Assembly: GCF_018130385.1 (NCBI RefSeq)
Contig: NZ_JAFCLU010000008.1
Span: 124,001 to 188,000, forward strand
Reading direction: 5' to 3'
DNA from: Bradyrhizobium sp. AUGA SZCCT0283
GTDB taxonomy: Bacteria > Pseudomonadota > Alphaproteobacteria > Rhizobiales > Xanthobacteraceae
Length of the DNA stretch: 64,000 bases
Of this stretch, positions 55,257 to 64,000 are shown piece by piece. The notes beneath the pieces are model-generated. The model was not told where the DNA came from. It worked only from the letters and a program-made list of their open reading frames with translations, and did not search any database. Each line of letters begins with the position of its first letter. Position 1 is the stretch's first letter. A program made the position numbers and the translations under genes.

Positions 55257-55412
55257 ATGCTCGTCAGCGTACTCATCACGTTCCTGGTCATTATCCTCGT
55301 TCTCTATCTCATCAACCTGCTGCCGCTCGACGGCCGCGCCAAGCAGATTGCCCGCGTCGTCGTGATCATCCTCGGCGTGATCTCGCTGTTGAAATACATC
55401 GCCGTCATCTAG
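55257..55412 (+). CDS. 51-aa Thivi_2564-type membrane protein
   Basis: Short gene. ATG 55257 follows GAGGGGGGA, TAG ends at 55412. The product has two hydrophobic helices (LVSVLITFLVIILVLYLINL and IARVVVIILGVISLLKYIAV) joined by PLDGRAKQ. I recognise it as the Thivi_2564 small membrane protein family. It is convergent with csbD across a shared terminator, and both genes have exact EcfG-type promoters. Confidence 0.8.
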   Translation: MLVSVLITFLVIILVLYLINLLPLDGRAKQIARVVVIILGVISLLKYIAVI

Positions 55413-55431
55413 CGCCGACCTGCCAAAGCAA

Positions 55432-55459
55432 AAAAGCCCCGGCACATGCCGGGGCTTTT
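55432..55459. terminator. Bidirectional terminator between the 51-aa gene and csbD
   Basis: Perfect 12-bp stem AAAAGCCCCGGC / GCCGGGGCTTTT with a 4-base loop, A run at left and T run at right. Confidence 0.88.
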
Positions 55460-55478
55460 GATGCTCGGAAAACGCGAC

Positions 55479-55679
55479 CTACTTCAAGCTCCCGAACCAG
55501 TCGTCCACGTCCTTGCGGATCTGGTCCTTGGCAAAGCCGTAGCGCTGCTGCAGCTTGCCCTCGAGTTGTTCGCGGCGGCCCTCGATCACGTCGAGATCGT
55601 CATCGGTGAGCTTGCCCCATTTTTCCTTGGCGGCGCCCTTGAACTGCTTCCAGTTCCCTTCAACCCTGTTCCAATCCAT
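55479..55679 (-). CDS. CsbD family stress protein
   Basis: 66-aa soluble helical protein of the CsbD/YjbJ family. MDWNRVEGNWKQFKGAAKEK, WGKLTDDDLDVIEGRREQLE and GKLQQRYGFAKDQIRKDVDD are the standard family sequence. CsbD genes are classic general stress genes (sigma-B in Bacillus, EcfG in alphaproteobacteria). ATG 55679 was chosen over 55712 since it gives the canonical N-terminus. An exact EcfG-type promoter is 32 bases upstream. Confidence 0.95.
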   Translation of the reverse strand: MDWNRVEGNWKQFKGAAKEKWGKLTDDDLDVIEGRREQLEGKLQQRYGFAKDQIRKDVDDWFGSLK

Positions 55680-55710
55680 CGCTGTCTCCTTCCATGTGGG
55701 GATGTCCAAC

Positions 55711-55735
55711 AACGGACGGAGAGCTTAAGCGTTCC
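55711..55735 (-). promoter_or_regulatory. EcfG-type promoter of csbD
   Basis: Minus strand GGAAC (55735-55731), 16 bases, CGTT (55714-55711): exact match. A CsbD gene is an expected EcfG target, which supports the motif calls elsewhere. Confidence 0.8.
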
Positions 55736-55755
55736 TGCGGCATCGTGACCGCTGA

Positions 55756-57918
55756 TCAGCCTGCCGCCTTCGCCTCGCGGCGGCGCGCGGTGAGGATGTA
55801 CTCGGTGTAGCCGTTCGGCTGCTCGCGGCCCTTGAAGATGAGATCGCAGGCGGCCTGGAAGGCGACGCCGTCGAACGAAGGCGCCATCGGCTTGTAGAGC
55901 GGGTCGCCGGCGTTCTGCTTGTCGACCACGACCGCCATCCGCTTCAGCGATTCCATCACCTGGTCCTTGCTGACGACGCCATGCGCCAGCCAGTTCGCCA
56001 GATGCTGGCTGGAAATGCGCAACGTCGCACGGTCTTCCATCAGGCCGACGTCATGGATGTCGGGCACCTTGGAGCAGCCGACGCCCTGGTCGATCCAGCG
56101 CACGACATAGCCGAGAATGCCCTGGCAGTTGTTGTCGATCTCCTGCTTCACGTCATCAGGCGCCCAGTTCGATTGCGACACCGGAATGGTGAGGATGTCG
56201 GAGAGTTTTGCGCGCTGGCCGCCCTTGGCGAGTTCCTGCTGCCGGGCCTGCACGTTGACCTGGTGATAATGCAGCGCATGCAGCGTGGCGGCGGTCGGCG
56301 ACGGCACCCATGCCGTGGTGGCGCCGGCCTGCGGGTGGCCGAGCTTCTGGGTGAGCATGTCGGCCATCTTGTCTGGTGCGGCCCACATGCCCTTGCCGAT
56401 CTGGGCATGGCCGGGCAGGCCGTCGATCAGGCCCATGTCGACGTTCCAGTCCTCATAGGACTTGATCCAGGGCTGCGCCTTCATGTCGTTCTTGCGGATC
56501 ATCGGGCCCGCTTCCATCGAGGTATGGATTTCGTCGCCGGTGCGGTCGAGGAAGCCGGTGTTGATGAAGCAGATGCGCTTCGACGCGTTCTGGATGCAGG
56601 CCTTGAGGTTGACCGTGGTGCGGCGCTCCTCATCCATGATGCCGACCTTCATGGTGTTCTCGGGTAGTCCGAGCAGTTTTTCGACATCGCCGAACAGTTC
56701 GCAGGTGAGCGCGACCTCGTCGGGGCCGTGCATCTTCGGCTTGACGATGTAGACCGAGCCGGTCCGGCTGTTCCTGACTTTCGAATAGCCCTTGAGATCA
56801 TGGATCGCGAGCAGGCCGGTCACCGCGGCATCGAGCAGGCCTTCCGGAATTTCCTCACCCCTCTCGTCAAGCACGGCGTCGGTGAACATGTGATGGCCGA
56901 CATTGCGCATCAGCAATAGCGCGCGGCCGTGCAGCGTGAGCTGCTTGCCATCGGGCGTTTTGTACACGCGATCGGGGTGGAGCGCACGCTCGAGCGCCTT
57001 GCCACCCTTCTCGAAATCGGCAACCAACGTGCCGTTCATCAGGCCGAGCGTGTTGCGATAGACCAGAACCTTGTCCTCGGCATCGACAGCGGCGACGGAG
57101 TCTTCCATGTCGAGAATGGTGGAGACCGCCGATTCCAGGATCATGTCCGCGACGCCGGCCGGATCGTCCTTGCCGATGAAGTGGCTGCGGTCGATCTTGA
57201 CCTCGACATGCATGCTGTTGTTGACCAGCAGGATTGCAGAAGGCTGCGCGGCATCGCCCTGGAAGCCTGCGAACTGGGCCGCCGTCTTCAGCGCGGTGGC
57301 GTTGCCGCTCTTGAGCTTCACGGCGAGCTGGCCGGCGATGACGCTGTACGACGTCACGTCGGTGTGGCTGCCGGTCGCGAGCGGCACGGCGGCATCGAGG
57401 AAGGCTTTTGCCTTGGCGATCACCTTGTCGCCCCGCGCCTTGTTGAAGCCGCGGCCAGCCTCGCTCGGATCATGCGGGATCGCGTCGGTGCCGTAGAAGG
57501 CGTCATAGAGCGAGCCCCAGCGCGCGTTCGCCGCGTTCAGCGCGTAGCGGGCATTGGTCAGGGGCACGACGAGCTGCGGTCCGCAGATCTTGCCGATTTC
57601 CTCATCGACATTTGATGTCTCAACCCTCTGCGTGGCCGGCTCCGGCAAGAGATAGCCGATCTCCTTGAGGAAGGCCGTATAGGCGTTCATGTCGAACGGC
57701 TTGCCCTTGTTGGCGCGGTGCCAGCCGTCGATCCTGGCCTGCAGCGCATCGCGGAAGGCGAGCAACTCGCGGTTTTTCGGCCCTAATTTTTTGATGATAG
57801 CGGCGACACCGGCCCAGAATGCATCGGGCGAAATCCCGGTTTTGGGGGCCGCCTCCTTGGCGATGAAATCGAACAGGACAGGGGCGATCTTCAATCCGTG
57901 GGCATCGACACGATTCAT
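55756..57918 (-). CDS. glcB: Malate synthase G
   Basis: 720-aa enzyme joining glyoxylate and acetyl-CoA to malate, for growth on acetate, glycolate or fatty acids. The length is that of the G isoform (about 720-725). The catalytic core shows [60 protein letters not shown] and [17 protein letters not shown], and the C-terminal part has [20 protein letters not shown]. Isocitrate lyase is not in the window. It is transcribed alone. Confidence 0.97.
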   Translation of the reverse strand: MNRVDAHGLKIAPVLFDFIAKEAAPKTGISPDAFWAGVAAIIKKLGPKNRELLAFRDALQARIDGWHRANKGKPFDMNAYTAFLKEIGYLLPEPATQRVETSNVDEEIGKICGPQLVVPLTNARYALNAANARWGSLYDAFYGTDAIPHDPSEAGRGFNKARGDKVIAKAKAFLDAAVPLATGSHTDVTSYSVIAGQLAVKLKSGNATALKTAAQFAGFQGDAAQPSAILLVNNSMHVEVKIDRSHFIGKDDPAGVADMILESAVSTILDMEDSVAAVDAEDKVLVYRNTLGLMNGTLVADFEKGGKALERALHPDRVYKTPDGKQLTLHGRALLLMRNVGHHMFTDAVLDERGEEIPEGLLDAAVTGLLAIHDLKGYSKVRNSRTGSVYIVKPKMHGPDEVALTCELFGDVEKLLGLPENTMKVGIMDEERRTTVNLKACIQNASKRICFINTGFLDRTGDEIHTSMEAGPMIRKNDMKAQPWIKSYEDWNVDMGLIDGLPGHAQIGKGMWAAPDKMADMLTQKLGHPQAGATTAWVPSPTAATLHALHYHQVNVQARQQELAKGGQRAKLSDILTIPVSQSNWAPDDVKQEIDNNCQGILGYVVRWIDQGVGCSKVPDIHDVGLMEDRATLRISSQHLANWLAHGVVSKDQVMESLKRMAVVVDKQNAGDPLYKPMAPSFDGVAFQAACDLIFKGREQPNGYTEYILTARRREAKAAG

Positions 57919-57987
57919 GATGGGCTTTCTCGGTAGAAATTGGCGTTGAAAGGCTGTTTTCTGGCGAAAAGCAGCAAAAAACGCGCC

Positions 57988-58013
57988 AAAAGGGCAGCGT
58001 TGGCCGCCCTTTT
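57988..58013 (-). terminator. Candidate terminator after cysNC
   Basis: Stem AAAAGGGC / GCCCTTTT with a 10-base loop; read leftward it is followed after a GC-rich spacer by GTTTTTTG. Moderate quality. Confidence 0.45.
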
Positions 58014-58051
58014 AGCCCTAAAGCCGGGTCGATGAGAAGTGCCTAAAAGGC

Positions 58052-60001
58052 CTAGATGTTAGCTGCCAGATCGACCAGTTCGTCGAACAGAATACCGGTC
58101 TCCGCCAGCATCCGCTCGATCTCGTCAGTTGCGTCCGAAACCGTTCGGGCCGAGGTGTCGATGCTGAGCTCCGCGCGGGCCGGCGGCTGGTAATCATTGC
58201 CGATCCCGGTGAACGCCTGCAGCGTGCCGGCGCGCGCCTTGGCGTAATGGCCCTTGGGGTCGCGGCTCTCGCAGATCTCGGCCGGCGTTGCGACATAGAT
58301 CTCGCGGAACGTCGTGTCGGCGATGCGGCGGGCAGCGGCACGATCGTCCGCCGAGGGTGAAACCGCGGCGACGACGGCAATGTGTCCGTTGCGCGCCAGA
58401 TGGGTCGCGACTTCCGCAAGCCTGCGGATATTTTCGGTGCGGTCCTGCGCGGAGAAACCGAGATCGCCGTTGAGGCCCGCGCGCAGCGTGTCGCCGTCGA
58501 GCAGGATCGGCGAGCCGCCGCGTGAGAACAGCCGGCGCTCCAGTGCGCGGGCGAGCGTCGATTTTCCGGAGCCCGGCAAACCTGTCAGCCAGATCACCGC
58601 GCCGTTGTGGCGGTAGCGCGCCGAGCGCTCTTCGGGGCGAAGTGCGGATTCGACCGGCACGATGTCGATCGGGACCGCACGCTGTCCGGCATCGACCGAC
58701 AGCACGAGGCCGCCACCGGCGATGCGGCCGTTGACCTCGATCACCAGCCGTCCGGTGCGCGGATTTTCCTGATAGGGGTCGGCCGCGATCGGCTGCGCCA
58801 GCGAGATGTCGATTTCGCCGACATGATTGCGCGCGATCGCCTTGGTTTCCTCGTTGGAGAGCTCGCCGGGGTCGACGGCCTTTTCGATCGCGACCACGCT
58901 GGCGCGCGATTCCCGCGTTCCGAGGCGGATCAGGATCTGGTCGCCCTTCGACAGCGGCTTGTCGTGCAGCCAGAAAATGCGGGCGCGAATGCGCCGCGTA
59001 TCGCGCGGGGTCGCGCCGGCGTGCGCGATGACGTCGCCGCGTTCGATGAACAATTCACGATCTAGCGTGATACCGACCGAGCGTCCGGCGCCATGGCTGC
59101 CCGTGAGCGGCGTCACTGGCCAGCTCTCGACGGTCTTGATCTTTGCGATCTTGCCGGCAGGCATGATGACGATTTCGTCGCCGGCGCTCAGATGTCCGGA
59201 CTCGATACGGCCCGCAACGATGCGGCGGTCGTCGAATTTGTAGATCGCCTGCACGGGCAGGCGCAGTGCCAGTTGCTCCAGCGGCCGCGCCGGTTCGAGC
59301 GCGTCGAGCGCCTCGACCACGGTCGGTCCCTGATACCAGCCGATCCGCGGCGTGTGTTCGGCGACGCCGTCGCCATCGCGCGCGGAAATCGGAATCACGG
59401 CCGACGGCGTCACGCCGAGGCCGGTCAGATGCGCGGAAATCTCGTCGCTGATCTCCTTGAAGCGATCAGCACTGAAATCGACGCGGTCCATCTTGTTGAC
59501 GACGATGGCGACCTGCTTGATGCCGAGCAGATGCAACAGATAGCCGTGCCGCCTGGTCTGGTCGCGCACGCCTTCCAGCGCGTCGATGATCAGCACCGCG
59601 CCGTCGGCCTGCGAGGCGCCGGTGATCATGTTGCGGAGGAATTCGGCGTGGCCGGGCGCGTCGATCAGCACGACGTCGCGCGAGCGGGTGCGGAAGCGGA
59701 TTTGCGTGGTGTCGATGGTGATGCCCTGGTCGCGCTCGGTCTGCAGCGCGTCGAGCAGGAACGACCATTCGAACGGCATGCCGCGCCGCGCGCTGACCGC
59801 TTTCAGCATCTCCAGCTTGCCTTCGGGCAGGCTGCCGGTCTCGTGCAGCAGGCGGCCGACCAAGGTGGATTTGCCGTGGTCGACATGGCCGACGATGACG
59901 ATGCGGACCTGCGGTCGCGTCGTGCCATTTGGCATCGACGTGGTGCCGTTCGGCGTGGCCGAGACGCTTGCGGGGAGGATCATGTTCATAGCGACGCTCA
60001 C
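58052..60001 (-). CDS. cysN: CysN/CysC, bifunctional sulfate adenylyltransferase subunit 1 / APS kinase
   Basis: 649-aa fusion. The N-terminal GTPase half has [40 protein letters not shown] and [13 protein letters not shown], then EF-Tu-like barrels. The C-terminal APS kinase half begins near residue 465: [40 protein letters not shown]. It activates sulfate to APS and on to PAPS. The start is GTG 60001, or ATG 59989. It begins 12 bases after cysD. Confidence 0.96.
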   Translation of the reverse strand: MSVAMNMILPASVSATPNGTTSMPNGTTRPQVRIVIVGHVDHGKSTLVGRLLHETGSLPEGKLEMLKAVSARRGMPFEWSFLLDALQTERDQGITIDTTQIRFRTRSRDVVLIDAPGHAEFLRNMITGASQADGAVLIIDALEGVRDQTRRHGYLLHLLGIKQVAIVVNKMDRVDFSADRFKEISDEISAHLTGLGVTPSAVIPISARDGDGVAEHTPRIGWYQGPTVVEALDALEPARPLEQLALRLPVQAIYKFDDRRIVAGRIESGHLSAGDEIVIMPAGKIAKIKTVESWPVTPLTGSHGAGRSVGITLDRELFIERGDVIAHAGATPRDTRRIRARIFWLHDKPLSKGDQILIRLGTRESRASVVAIEKAVDPGELSNEETKAIARNHVGEIDISLAQPIAADPYQENPRTGRLVIEVNGRIAGGGLVLSVDAGQRAVPIDIVPVESALRPEERSARYRHNGAVIWLTGLPGSGKSTLARALERRLFSRGGSPILLDGDTLRAGLNGDLGFSAQDRTENIRRLAEVATHLARNGHIAVVAAVSPSADDRAAARRIADTTFREIYVATPAEICESRDPKGHYAKARAGTLQAFTGIGNDYQPPARAELSIDTSARTVSDATDEIERMLAETGILFDELVDLAANI

Positions 60002-60013
60002 ACCAAATGTCCG

Positions 60014-60919
60014 TTAGAGATAGCCGGCGACGCGCAGCCGCTCGAAAGCATCTTCGGTTTCGTGATCGAGCGCGCGGCCGGCGCGCTCCGGCACCTTGGT
60101 GCCGTCGAGCTCGGTCAGGATTTCATCGATGCTGGAGGCGGTGGAAGCCACCGGATTGGTGATGTCCTGATCGCCCAGCGAGCGATAGCGCTTGCCGTCC
60201 TTCGAGAGATAGAGCGGGATGATCGGAATGTTCTCGCGCTTGGTGTAGGCCCAGATGTCGGCTTCGGTCCAATGCAGGATCGGATGGATGCGCAGATGCG
60301 CGCCGGGCGGTGGCGAAGCGTTGAACTGGTCCCAGAATTCCGGGGGCTGGTCGCGCACATCCCAGCCGCCTTCGAGCCCGCGCGGCGAGAACACGCGCTC
60401 CTTGGCACGGGTCGCCTCTTCATCCCTGCGGATGCCGGCGATCAAGCCGTCGAAACCATATTTGGTCAGCGCCCACTTCAGCCCTTCGGTCTTGCGGGCG
60501 GCGGAACGTGCAGCCGGCGGCAGGGTCGGATCGACGGCGTCGATCGGCGGGCAGGGCTCGATCTTGAGATCGAGCTCCCACTCCTCGCCGAAGCGATCGC
60601 GGAACGCATACATCTCCGGAAATTTCTTGCCGGTGTCGACATGCAATGCCGGAAACGGCACGCGGCCGAAGAAGGCCTTGCGCGCCAGCCAGATCATCAC
60701 GTTGGAATCTTTCCCCAGCGACCACAGCAGCGCGAGCTTCTTCAATCGCGCGAACGCCTCGCGCAGAATGTAGATGCTCTGCGCCTCGAGCTCGTCGAGA
60801 TGGTCCATCGAGGGCGGCAGTAGTCGTCCATCGGCGAAAATTTGTGGGACGGCGGAGCCATTAGTGAGGTCGGCGCCACGCAGCCGGTCTTTGGCGGAGT
60901 CGGGGTTGAGAAGATGCAT
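60014..60919 (-). CDS. cysD: CysD, sulfate adenylyltransferase subunit 2
   Basis: 301-aa PP-loop ATP pyrophosphatase. MDHLDELEAQSIYILREAFA, then WSLGKDSNVMIWLARKAFFG (PP-loop SxGKDS), PALHVDTGKKFPEMYAFRDR, and GIRRDEEATRAKERVFSPRG followed by RIHPILHWTEADIWAYTKRE. With CysN it makes APS from ATP and sulfate. ATG 60919 was chosen; a reading to 61009 would cover the palindrome in the divergent promoter. Confidence 0.96.
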   Translation of the reverse strand: MHLLNPDSAKDRLRGADLTNGSAVPQIFADGRLLPPSMDHLDELEAQSIYILREAFARLKKLALLWSLGKDSNVMIWLARKAFFGRVPFPALHVDTGKKFPEMYAFRDRFGEEWELDLKIEPCPPIDAVDPTLPPAARSAARKTEGLKWALTKYGFDGLIAGIRRDEEATRAKERVFSPRGLEGGWDVRDQPPEFWDQFNASPPPGAHLRIHPILHWTEADIWAYTKRENIPIIPLYLSKDGKRYRSLGDQDITNPVASTASSIDEILTELDGTKVPERAGRALDHETEDAFERLRVAGYL

Positions 60920-60968
60920 CTCTGGGCCTTGGCCTTGGGGGGCGAAAATTCTATAGTTGCGATGCAAT

Positions 60969-60989
60969 AGAGAAGAAATAATTTTCTCT
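60969..60989. promoter_or_regulatory. 21-bp palindrome between divergent cys operons
   Basis: AGAGAA-GAAATAATT-TTCTCT is symmetric at seven of ten base pairs around its centre, lying in a sharply AT-rich stretch between cysD (leftward) and cysG (rightward). It is about 50 bases from the cysD start and 75 from cysG, good for a shared repressor or activator. A second AT-rich half, AGAAAATAATT, follows at 61016. Confidence 0.55.
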
Positions 60990-61061
60990 TTGCGGGCGTT
61001 GAACGACACATATATAGAAAATAATTCCAGTCAACCCCGAAGTGGGGGAAGCGAGTTTCGC

Positions 61062-62498
61062 ATGCGATTTCTGCCCGTGTTTCTCGATCTGCAAAGCGGC
61101 GTGGTGCTGCTCGTCGGAGCCGGCGAACTCGTGCGCGCGAAATTGCGCTTGCTGGCGTCAGCCGGGGCAAACATCCGCTGGTTTACGACCGACGGCAGTC
61201 ATGACGTTTCGGGGCTTGATGCGGCGCATGCGGCCCGGATCGAACGCGCCACCGGCGATCCGCTCACTTCCGATCTGTCCGGCGTGATTGCGGTGCTCTG
61301 CGCTGGCGCCGGCGACATCGGCGTTGCGATGTCGGCGCGCGCGAAGGCGGTCGGGCTGCCCGTCAATGTGATGGACGATCTCGCGCATTCCACTTTCATC
61401 TTTCCCGCGATCGTCGATCGTGGCGACGTGGTTGTTGCCGTCGGCACCGGCGGCGCGTCGCCGGTGGTCGCGCGCCGCGTGCGCGAGCGCGTCGAAGCGG
61501 TGCTGCCGGCGCGCATCGGCGATCTCGCCGCCTTCATCGGCAGCTTTCGCAAATCAATGCATGCGCGCATTCCGGAATTCCCGTTGCGCCGCCGCTTCTG
61601 GGAGCGCGTGATCGATGGCCCGATCGGCGCGCTGGTGCTCGCCGGCCGCAAGGACGAGGCTGAAAAAGCGCTGAACGAAATCGCCGATCCCGCAGCGTTC
61701 GCCGGCGCGAACCAGGACGGCAAGGCCGAGGGCAGGGTGACGCTGGTCGGCGCCGGACCGGGCGATCCGGATCTGCTCACCATCAAGGCGCTGCGCGCGC
61801 TGCAGGATGCCGACGTCGTTTTCTACGACGAACTGGTATCGCCGGAAATTCTCGATCGCATCCGTCGCGACGCCTCGCGCATTCCGGTCGGCCGTCGCGT
61901 CGGCAAGCCCGGCGTCGGCCAGGATGCGATCCACAAACTGCTGATTGAGGCAGCGAAATCCGGTCAGCGCGCGGTGCGGCTGAAGGGCGGCGATCCCTTC
62001 ATCTTCGGCCGCGGCGGCGAGGAAATCGAAGCGTTGCGCGCAGCCGGCGTCGCCTATTCGGTGGTGCCGGGCATTACCGCAGGGCTCGGCGCCGCCGCGC
62101 AATTCGAGGCGCCGCTGACCTTTAGGCACGAGGCGCTGCGCATCACTTTCCTGACTGCGCACAAGGCAAAGGATGCCGAGACCGTTGACTGGTCGGTGCT
62201 GACAGACAGGAAAATGACCATCGTGGTCTATATGGGCATGACCGCGGCGCCATCGGTGCGCGCGGGCCTGCTTGCCGCCGGCCGGTTACCGCAAACACCC
62301 GTCGGCGTGTTCGCGCGGGTGACGCGGCCGGATGCGCAGGCCGTAGTCGGGACGCTCGAAAATCTTCCCGCGCTGGTCGAAAAAATCGATGGCGGTCCCG
62401 CCATCCTCATCATCGGCGACGTCGTCGCGCATTCCGCGCCGTGGCGACAGGCCAACCTCAATCAAGTCATCTCCAAACTGCTGGATGCTGCCGAATGA
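61062..62498 (+). CDS. cysG: CysG, siroheme synthase
   Basis: 478-aa trifunctional enzyme making siroheme for sulfite/nitrite reductase. The N-terminal dehydrogenase/ferrochelatase part (residues 1 to about 215) has LVGAGELVRAKLRLLASAGA, a variant of the GGGxVAxRK NAD site, and VAVGTGGASPVVARRVRERV. The C-terminal SAM uroporphyrinogen III methyltransferase has VTLVGAGPGDPDLLTIKALR, VGKPGVGQDAIHKLLIEAAK, RLKGGDPFIFGRGGEEIEAL and VVPGITAGLGAAAQFEAPLT. ATG 61062 follows GGGGGAAGCGAG. Confidence 0.96.
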   Translation: MRFLPVFLDLQSGVVLLVGAGELVRAKLRLLASAGANIRWFTTDGSHDVSGLDAAHAARIERATGDPLTSDLSGVIAVLCAGAGDIGVAMSARAKAVGLPVNVMDDLAHSTFIFPAIVDRGDVVVAVGTGGASPVVARRVRERVEAVLPARIGDLAAFIGSFRKSMHARIPEFPLRRRFWERVIDGPIGALVLAGRKDEAEKALNEIADPAAFAGANQDGKAEGRVTLVGAGPGDPDLLTIKALRALQDADVVFYDELVSPEILDRIRRDASRIPVGRRVGKPGVGQDAIHKLLIEAAKSGQRAVRLKGGDPFIFGRGGEEIEALRAAGVAYSVVPGITAGLGAAAQFEAPLTFRHEALRITFLTAHKAKDAETVDWSVLTDRKMTIVVYMGMTAAPSVRAGLLAAGRLPQTPVGVFARVTRPDAQAVVGTLENLPALVEKIDGGPAILIIGDVVAHSAPWRQANLNQVISKLLDAAE

Positions 62499-62806
62499 CC
62501 TCTCCGCTTCAACAAAAAATCAAGATCACCGGTCCCTCGATGGTTACCGCCAACCGCACCTCGGATGGCATCGTGATCTATCGCACCGCGCAGCAGGGCT
62601 GGTCGGCAAGCTTGTCGGACGCTGCGGTCGTGCGCACCTCCGATGAGGCGCGGGCGCTGCTGGCCGAAGCCAATGCCGACGACGTCGGCGCGGTCGGCGC
62701 CTATATCGCGCCGGTCGAGCTCAAGGACAGTGGCGAGATCAAACCCGGCAATTTGCGCGAACGCATCCGGTCGAAGGGTCTCACCATCGACCTGCTTCCG
62801 GCCTAA
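62495..62806 (+). CDS. DUF2849 family protein
   Basis: 103-aa small soluble protein that in alphaproteobacteria regularly sits between cysG and cysI. TANRTSDGIVIYRTAQQGWS and VGAYIAPVELKDSGEIKPGN are typical. Its start overlaps the cysG stop by four bases (ATGA), so it is translationally coupled. Suggested by context to assist sulfite reductase or siroheme handling; no activity is shown. Confidence 0.93.
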   Translation: MTSPLQQKIKITGPSMVTANRTSDGIVIYRTAQQGWSASLSDAAVVRTSDEARALLAEANADDVGAVGAYIAPVELKDSGEIKPGNLRERIRSKGLTIDLLPA

Positions 62807-62831
62807 ACCGACCCATCAAGGCTGATCCATC

Positions 62832-64000
62832 ATGTACGCTTATGACGAACTCGATCGCACGCTGATCAATGAACGCGTGTCCGAATTCCGCGACCAGGTG
62901 AAGCGCCGTCTCTCCGGCGAGCTCACCGAGGACGAATTCAAGATGCTGCGGCTGCAGAACGGCGTCTATCTGCAACTGCACGCCTATATGTTCCGCGTCG
63001 CCATTCCCTACGGCACGCTGTCGTCGAAGCAGTTGCGGACGCTTGCCCATGTCGCGCGGCGCTACGACCGCGGCTATGGCCATTTCACCACCCGGCAGAA
63101 CATCCAGTACAACTGGATCAAGCTCTCCGAACTGCCGGATGCGCTGGCCGATCTTGCCGAAGTCGGCATCCACGCCATGCAGACCTCCGGCAACAACATG
63201 CGCAACGTTACCTCGGACCAGTGGGCGGGCGTCGCGCCGGGCGAGATCGAGGATCCCCGCATCTGGTCGGAGATCCTGCGGCAGCACACCACGCTGCATC
63301 CGGAATTCTCGTTCCTGCCACGCAAGTTCAAGATCGCGATCACGGCCTCCGACCACGACCGCGCCGCAATCAAGATCCACGACATCGGCTTGCGTCTGTA
63401 CCGGAATGCGGAAGGCGAGACCGGATTCGAGGTGCTGGTCGGCGGCGGGCTTGGCCGCACGCCGTTCATCGCCAAGACCATCAAGCCGTTCGTGTCGCGC
63501 CGCGATATCCTCAGCTATGTCGAGGCAATCCTGCGAGTCTATAACCAGTACGGCCGCCGCGACAACATCTACAAGGCCCGCATCAAGATCCTGGTGCACG
63601 AGCTCGGCATCGAGAAGTTCGCAGCCGAAGTCGAGGAGGAGTGGGAGCATATTCGCGACAGCGCGCTGACGCTGGAGGATTCCGTGATCGAGGAAATCCG
63701 TTCGCGCTTCTCCTATCCGGCCTATGACAAGCTGCCGCACATGCCGGAAGAGCTGAAGAAGACGGCGCATGATCCGCATTTCGAGGCCTGGCGCCGCAAC
63801 TCGGTGTTCACGCACAAGGTGCAGGGCTATTCGATCGTGACGTTGTCGCTGAAGCCGGTAGGCGGCCCTCCGGGCGATGCCACTGCCGACCAGATGGACG
63901 CGGTCGCCGATCTCGCCGACAAATATTCCTTCGGCGAGATTCGTGTAGGCCACGAGCAGAACCTGGTGCTGCCGCACGTCGCCAAGCGCGATCTGCCCGC
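62832..64000 (+). CDS. cysI: Nitrite/sulfite reductase, hemoprotein (CysI-type), runs off the right edge
   Basis: First 389 residues. The ferredoxin-like half-domain (LRLQNGVYLQLHAYMFRVAI, VARRYDRGYGHFTTRQNIQY) and the first nitrite/sulfite reductase repeat (NVTSDQWAGVAPGEIEDPRI, KFKIAITASDHDRAAIKIHD) are clear. The iron-sulfur/siroheme Cys motifs are expected beyond the edge. It reduces sulfite to sulfide with siroheme from CysG. ATG 62832 lies 25 bases after the DUF2849 gene in one operon. Confidence 0.95.
   Translation, partial: MYAYDELDRTLINERVSEFRDQVKRRLSGELTEDEFKMLRLQNGVYLQLHAYMFRVAIPYGTLSSKQLRTLAHVARRYDRGYGHFTTRQNIQYNWIKLSELPDALADLAEVGIHAMQTSGNNMRNVTSDQWAGVAPGEIEDPRIWSEILRQHTTLHPEFSFLPRKFKIAITASDHDRAAIKIHDIGLRLYRNAEGETGFEVLVGGGLGRTPFIAKTIKPFVSRRDILSYVEAILRVYNQYGRRDNIYKARIKILVHELGIEKFAAEVEEEWEHIRDSALTLEDSVIEEIRSRFSYPAYDKLPHMPEELKKTAHDPHFEAWRRNSVFTHKVQGYSIVTLSLKPVGGPPGDATADQMDAVADLADKYSFGEIRVGHEQNLVLPHVAKRDLP

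Noticed and set aside
59093-60823. 576-residue open frame on + opposite cysNC and cysD
   Set aside because: Antisense shadow of two well-defined enzymes; no family features.

Overview
The window looks like chromosomal DNA of a GC-rich alphaproteobacterium of the Bradyrhizobium/Rhodopseudomonas type (Nitrobacteraceae). The basis is the Tad/Cpa pilus locus, the urtABCDE-urease cluster, the PhyR-NepR-EcfG stress module, a fused CysN/CysC, and several dispersed palindromic intergenic repeats of kinds I recognise from rhizobia, including RIME-like elements. I see no rRNA, tRNA, CRISPR, IS transposase or prophage genes.

Layout. 1-950: 5'-proximal part of an M17 leucyl aminopeptidase. 1.1-11 kb: Tad (Flp) pilus genes, with tadD on + and the block pilA-cpaA-cpaB-cpaC-cpaD-cpaE-cpaF-tadB-tadC read leftward. 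11.2-15.5 kb: envelope or lipid module, two near-identical fatty acid hydroxylase genes flanking a polytopic membrane protein and an acyltransferase. 15.6-17.4 kb: three more pilus genes (secretin N-domain protein and two TadE-type pseudopilins). 17.5-19.9 kb: cold-shock/translation group (CspA-type, IF-1, DEAD-box helicase). 20.3-33.6 kb: urea uptake and hydrolysis, urtABCDE-ureDAB-patatin-ureC-two ABM proteins-ureEFG, preceded by a good sigma-54 promoter. 33.9-37.9 kb: general stress response core, with a CHASE-HWE kinase whose N-box is degenerate, then ecfG, nepR and phyR. 38-50 kb: accessory stretch of transporters, a Crp/Fnr regulator, three zinc-ribbon paralogues, a phasin, small hypothetical genes and repeats. 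50-55.7 kb: envelope-stress genes (DUF883/YqjE-like pair, AI-2E family transporter, L,D-transpeptidase, DUF2865, CsbD, a 51-aa membrane protein). 55.8-64 kb: malate synthase G and divergent sulfate-assimilation operons (cysD-cysNC; cysG-DUF2849-cysI).

How they work together. The most interesting pattern is that the 50-55.7 kb genes carry five exact matches to the EcfG promoter form GGAAC-N16-CGTT, each just upstream of a start codon. The core regulators PhyR, NepR and EcfG lie about 13 kb away. The window therefore appears to hold both the general stress response switch and a local set of its targets.

Other items worth a second look: a patatin phospholipase between ureB and ureC; three different repeat families lodged at three junctions of the urease operon; a zinc-ribbon gene triplet with a duplicated leader; a four-hairpin candidate small RNA at 39.4-39.5 kb; an orphan minus-strand terminator at 47.7 kb; RIME-like repeats that supply the stop codons of two genes; and a 21-bp palindrome between the divergent cys operons. 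All reading was by eye, so identities are family-level recognition and not database results.
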